A stretch of 6,288 nt of DNA from Chloroflexi bacterium UBA6265 (GTDB lineage Bacteria > Chloroflexota > Chloroflexia > Thermomicrobiales > UBA6265): NCBI GenBank assembly GCA_002440805.1, contig DJVD01000215.1, forward strand, positions 1 to 6,288, read 5' to 3'. How positions within the stretch are numbered: position 1 is the first letter of the stretch; each line of letters begins with the position of its first letter. The notes beneath the pieces are model-generated. The model was not told the DNA's origin. It ran no database searches and worked only from the letters and a program-made list of their open reading frames with translations. A program made the position numbers and the translations under genes. Below are positions 6,229 through 6,288 of this stretch, piece by piece.

Positions 6229-6288
6229 TTACAGCGTCGCAAACACCTCACCGGCGGCCGAGATGGTTGCCTCCACATCTCCATCCGT
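6229..6288 (-). CDS. C-terminal end of a minus-strand gene, possibly a HemL-type class III aminotransferase (5' part outside window)
   Basis: Read on the minus strand, the frame is open from the right edge to a TAA at 6231-6229 and encodes 19 residues, TDGDVEATISAAGEVFATL. The pattern of acidic residues, then I/V-x-x-TI-x-AA-x-x-VFA-x-L, closely resembles the end of glutamate-1-semialdehyde 2,1-aminomutase (the E. coli HemL end has NNTIDAARRVFAKL) and related class III PLP aminotransferases. If correct, the enzyme would make 5-aminolevulinate for tetrapyrrole synthesis, or be a related transaminase. The evidence is only this short tail, so the gene is probable and the exact product tentative. 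It converges on the plus-strand operon, with about 190 nt between the stop codons. Confidence 0.5.
   Translation of the reverse strand, partial: TDGDVEATISAAGEVFATL

Noticed and set aside
6060..6284. Minus-strand 74-codon open frame across the right-hand intergenic region
   Set aside because: It runs through the 13-bp hairpin and overlaps the HemL-like tail in another frame. Its product is Arg/Pro-rich with no family resemblance, typical of spurious frames in palindromic GC-rich repeats.
1..6288. Defence system, CRISPR array, prophage or transposase
   Set aside because: No regularly spaced repeats, nuclease/effector pairings, integrase, transposase or phage structural genes are visible on either strand.

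Overview
The window comes from a bacterial chromosome of moderately high GC content. It is densely packed with plus-strand genes that overlap or nearly touch, and a minus-strand gene enters from the right edge. Protein character fits a Chloroflexota-type organism (Thermomicrobia-like): a SigK/RskA-type sigma/anti-sigma pair, a DPM1-like glycosyltransferase and a flippase-like membrane protein. This placement is inferred from family make-up only; there is no rRNA or other phylogenetic marker here.

Layout: (1) 2-910, the C-terminal part of L-aspartate oxidase (NadB, NAD biosynthesis), cut by the left edge. (2) 972-2386, a two-gene regulatory unit: an ECF sigma factor and its membrane anti-sigma factor, overlapping by 4 nt (ATGA). 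The anti-sigma protein joins a zinc-binding cytoplasmic domain, one membrane helix and an extracytoplasmic RskA-type domain. (3) 2480-6039, four co-directional genes that look like one operon: a polyprenol-phosphate-type family 2 glycosyltransferase, an LPG-synthase-TM/flippase-like integral membrane protein (4-nt overlap), a class I SAM methyltransferase (15-nt gap) and an endonuclease/exonuclease/phosphatase-family hydrolase (no gap; TAA directly followed by ATG). A possible promoter sits at 2390-2419 in front of this set. (4) 6040-6228, a convergent intergenic region. It opens with a perfect 13-bp hairpin (probable terminator), whose left arm is repeated in inverted orientation 140 bp downstream, so the whole stretch resembles a small palindromic element. 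(5) 6229-6288, the last 19 codons of a minus-strand gene whose tail resembles HemL-type class III aminotransferases.

Together, the glycosyltransferase, flippase-like protein, methyltransferase and hydrolase suggest envelope glycolipid or glycan metabolism, though no substrate can be read from the sequence. The sigma/anti-sigma pair probably answers an envelope or redox signal, and its target genes are not evident here. I see no CRISPR array, tRNA, rRNA, transposase or phage gene. Most of the window is ordinary chromosomal content. The points most worth a second look are the zinc-motif spacing in the anti-sigma factor and the 140-bp palindromic intergenic element.
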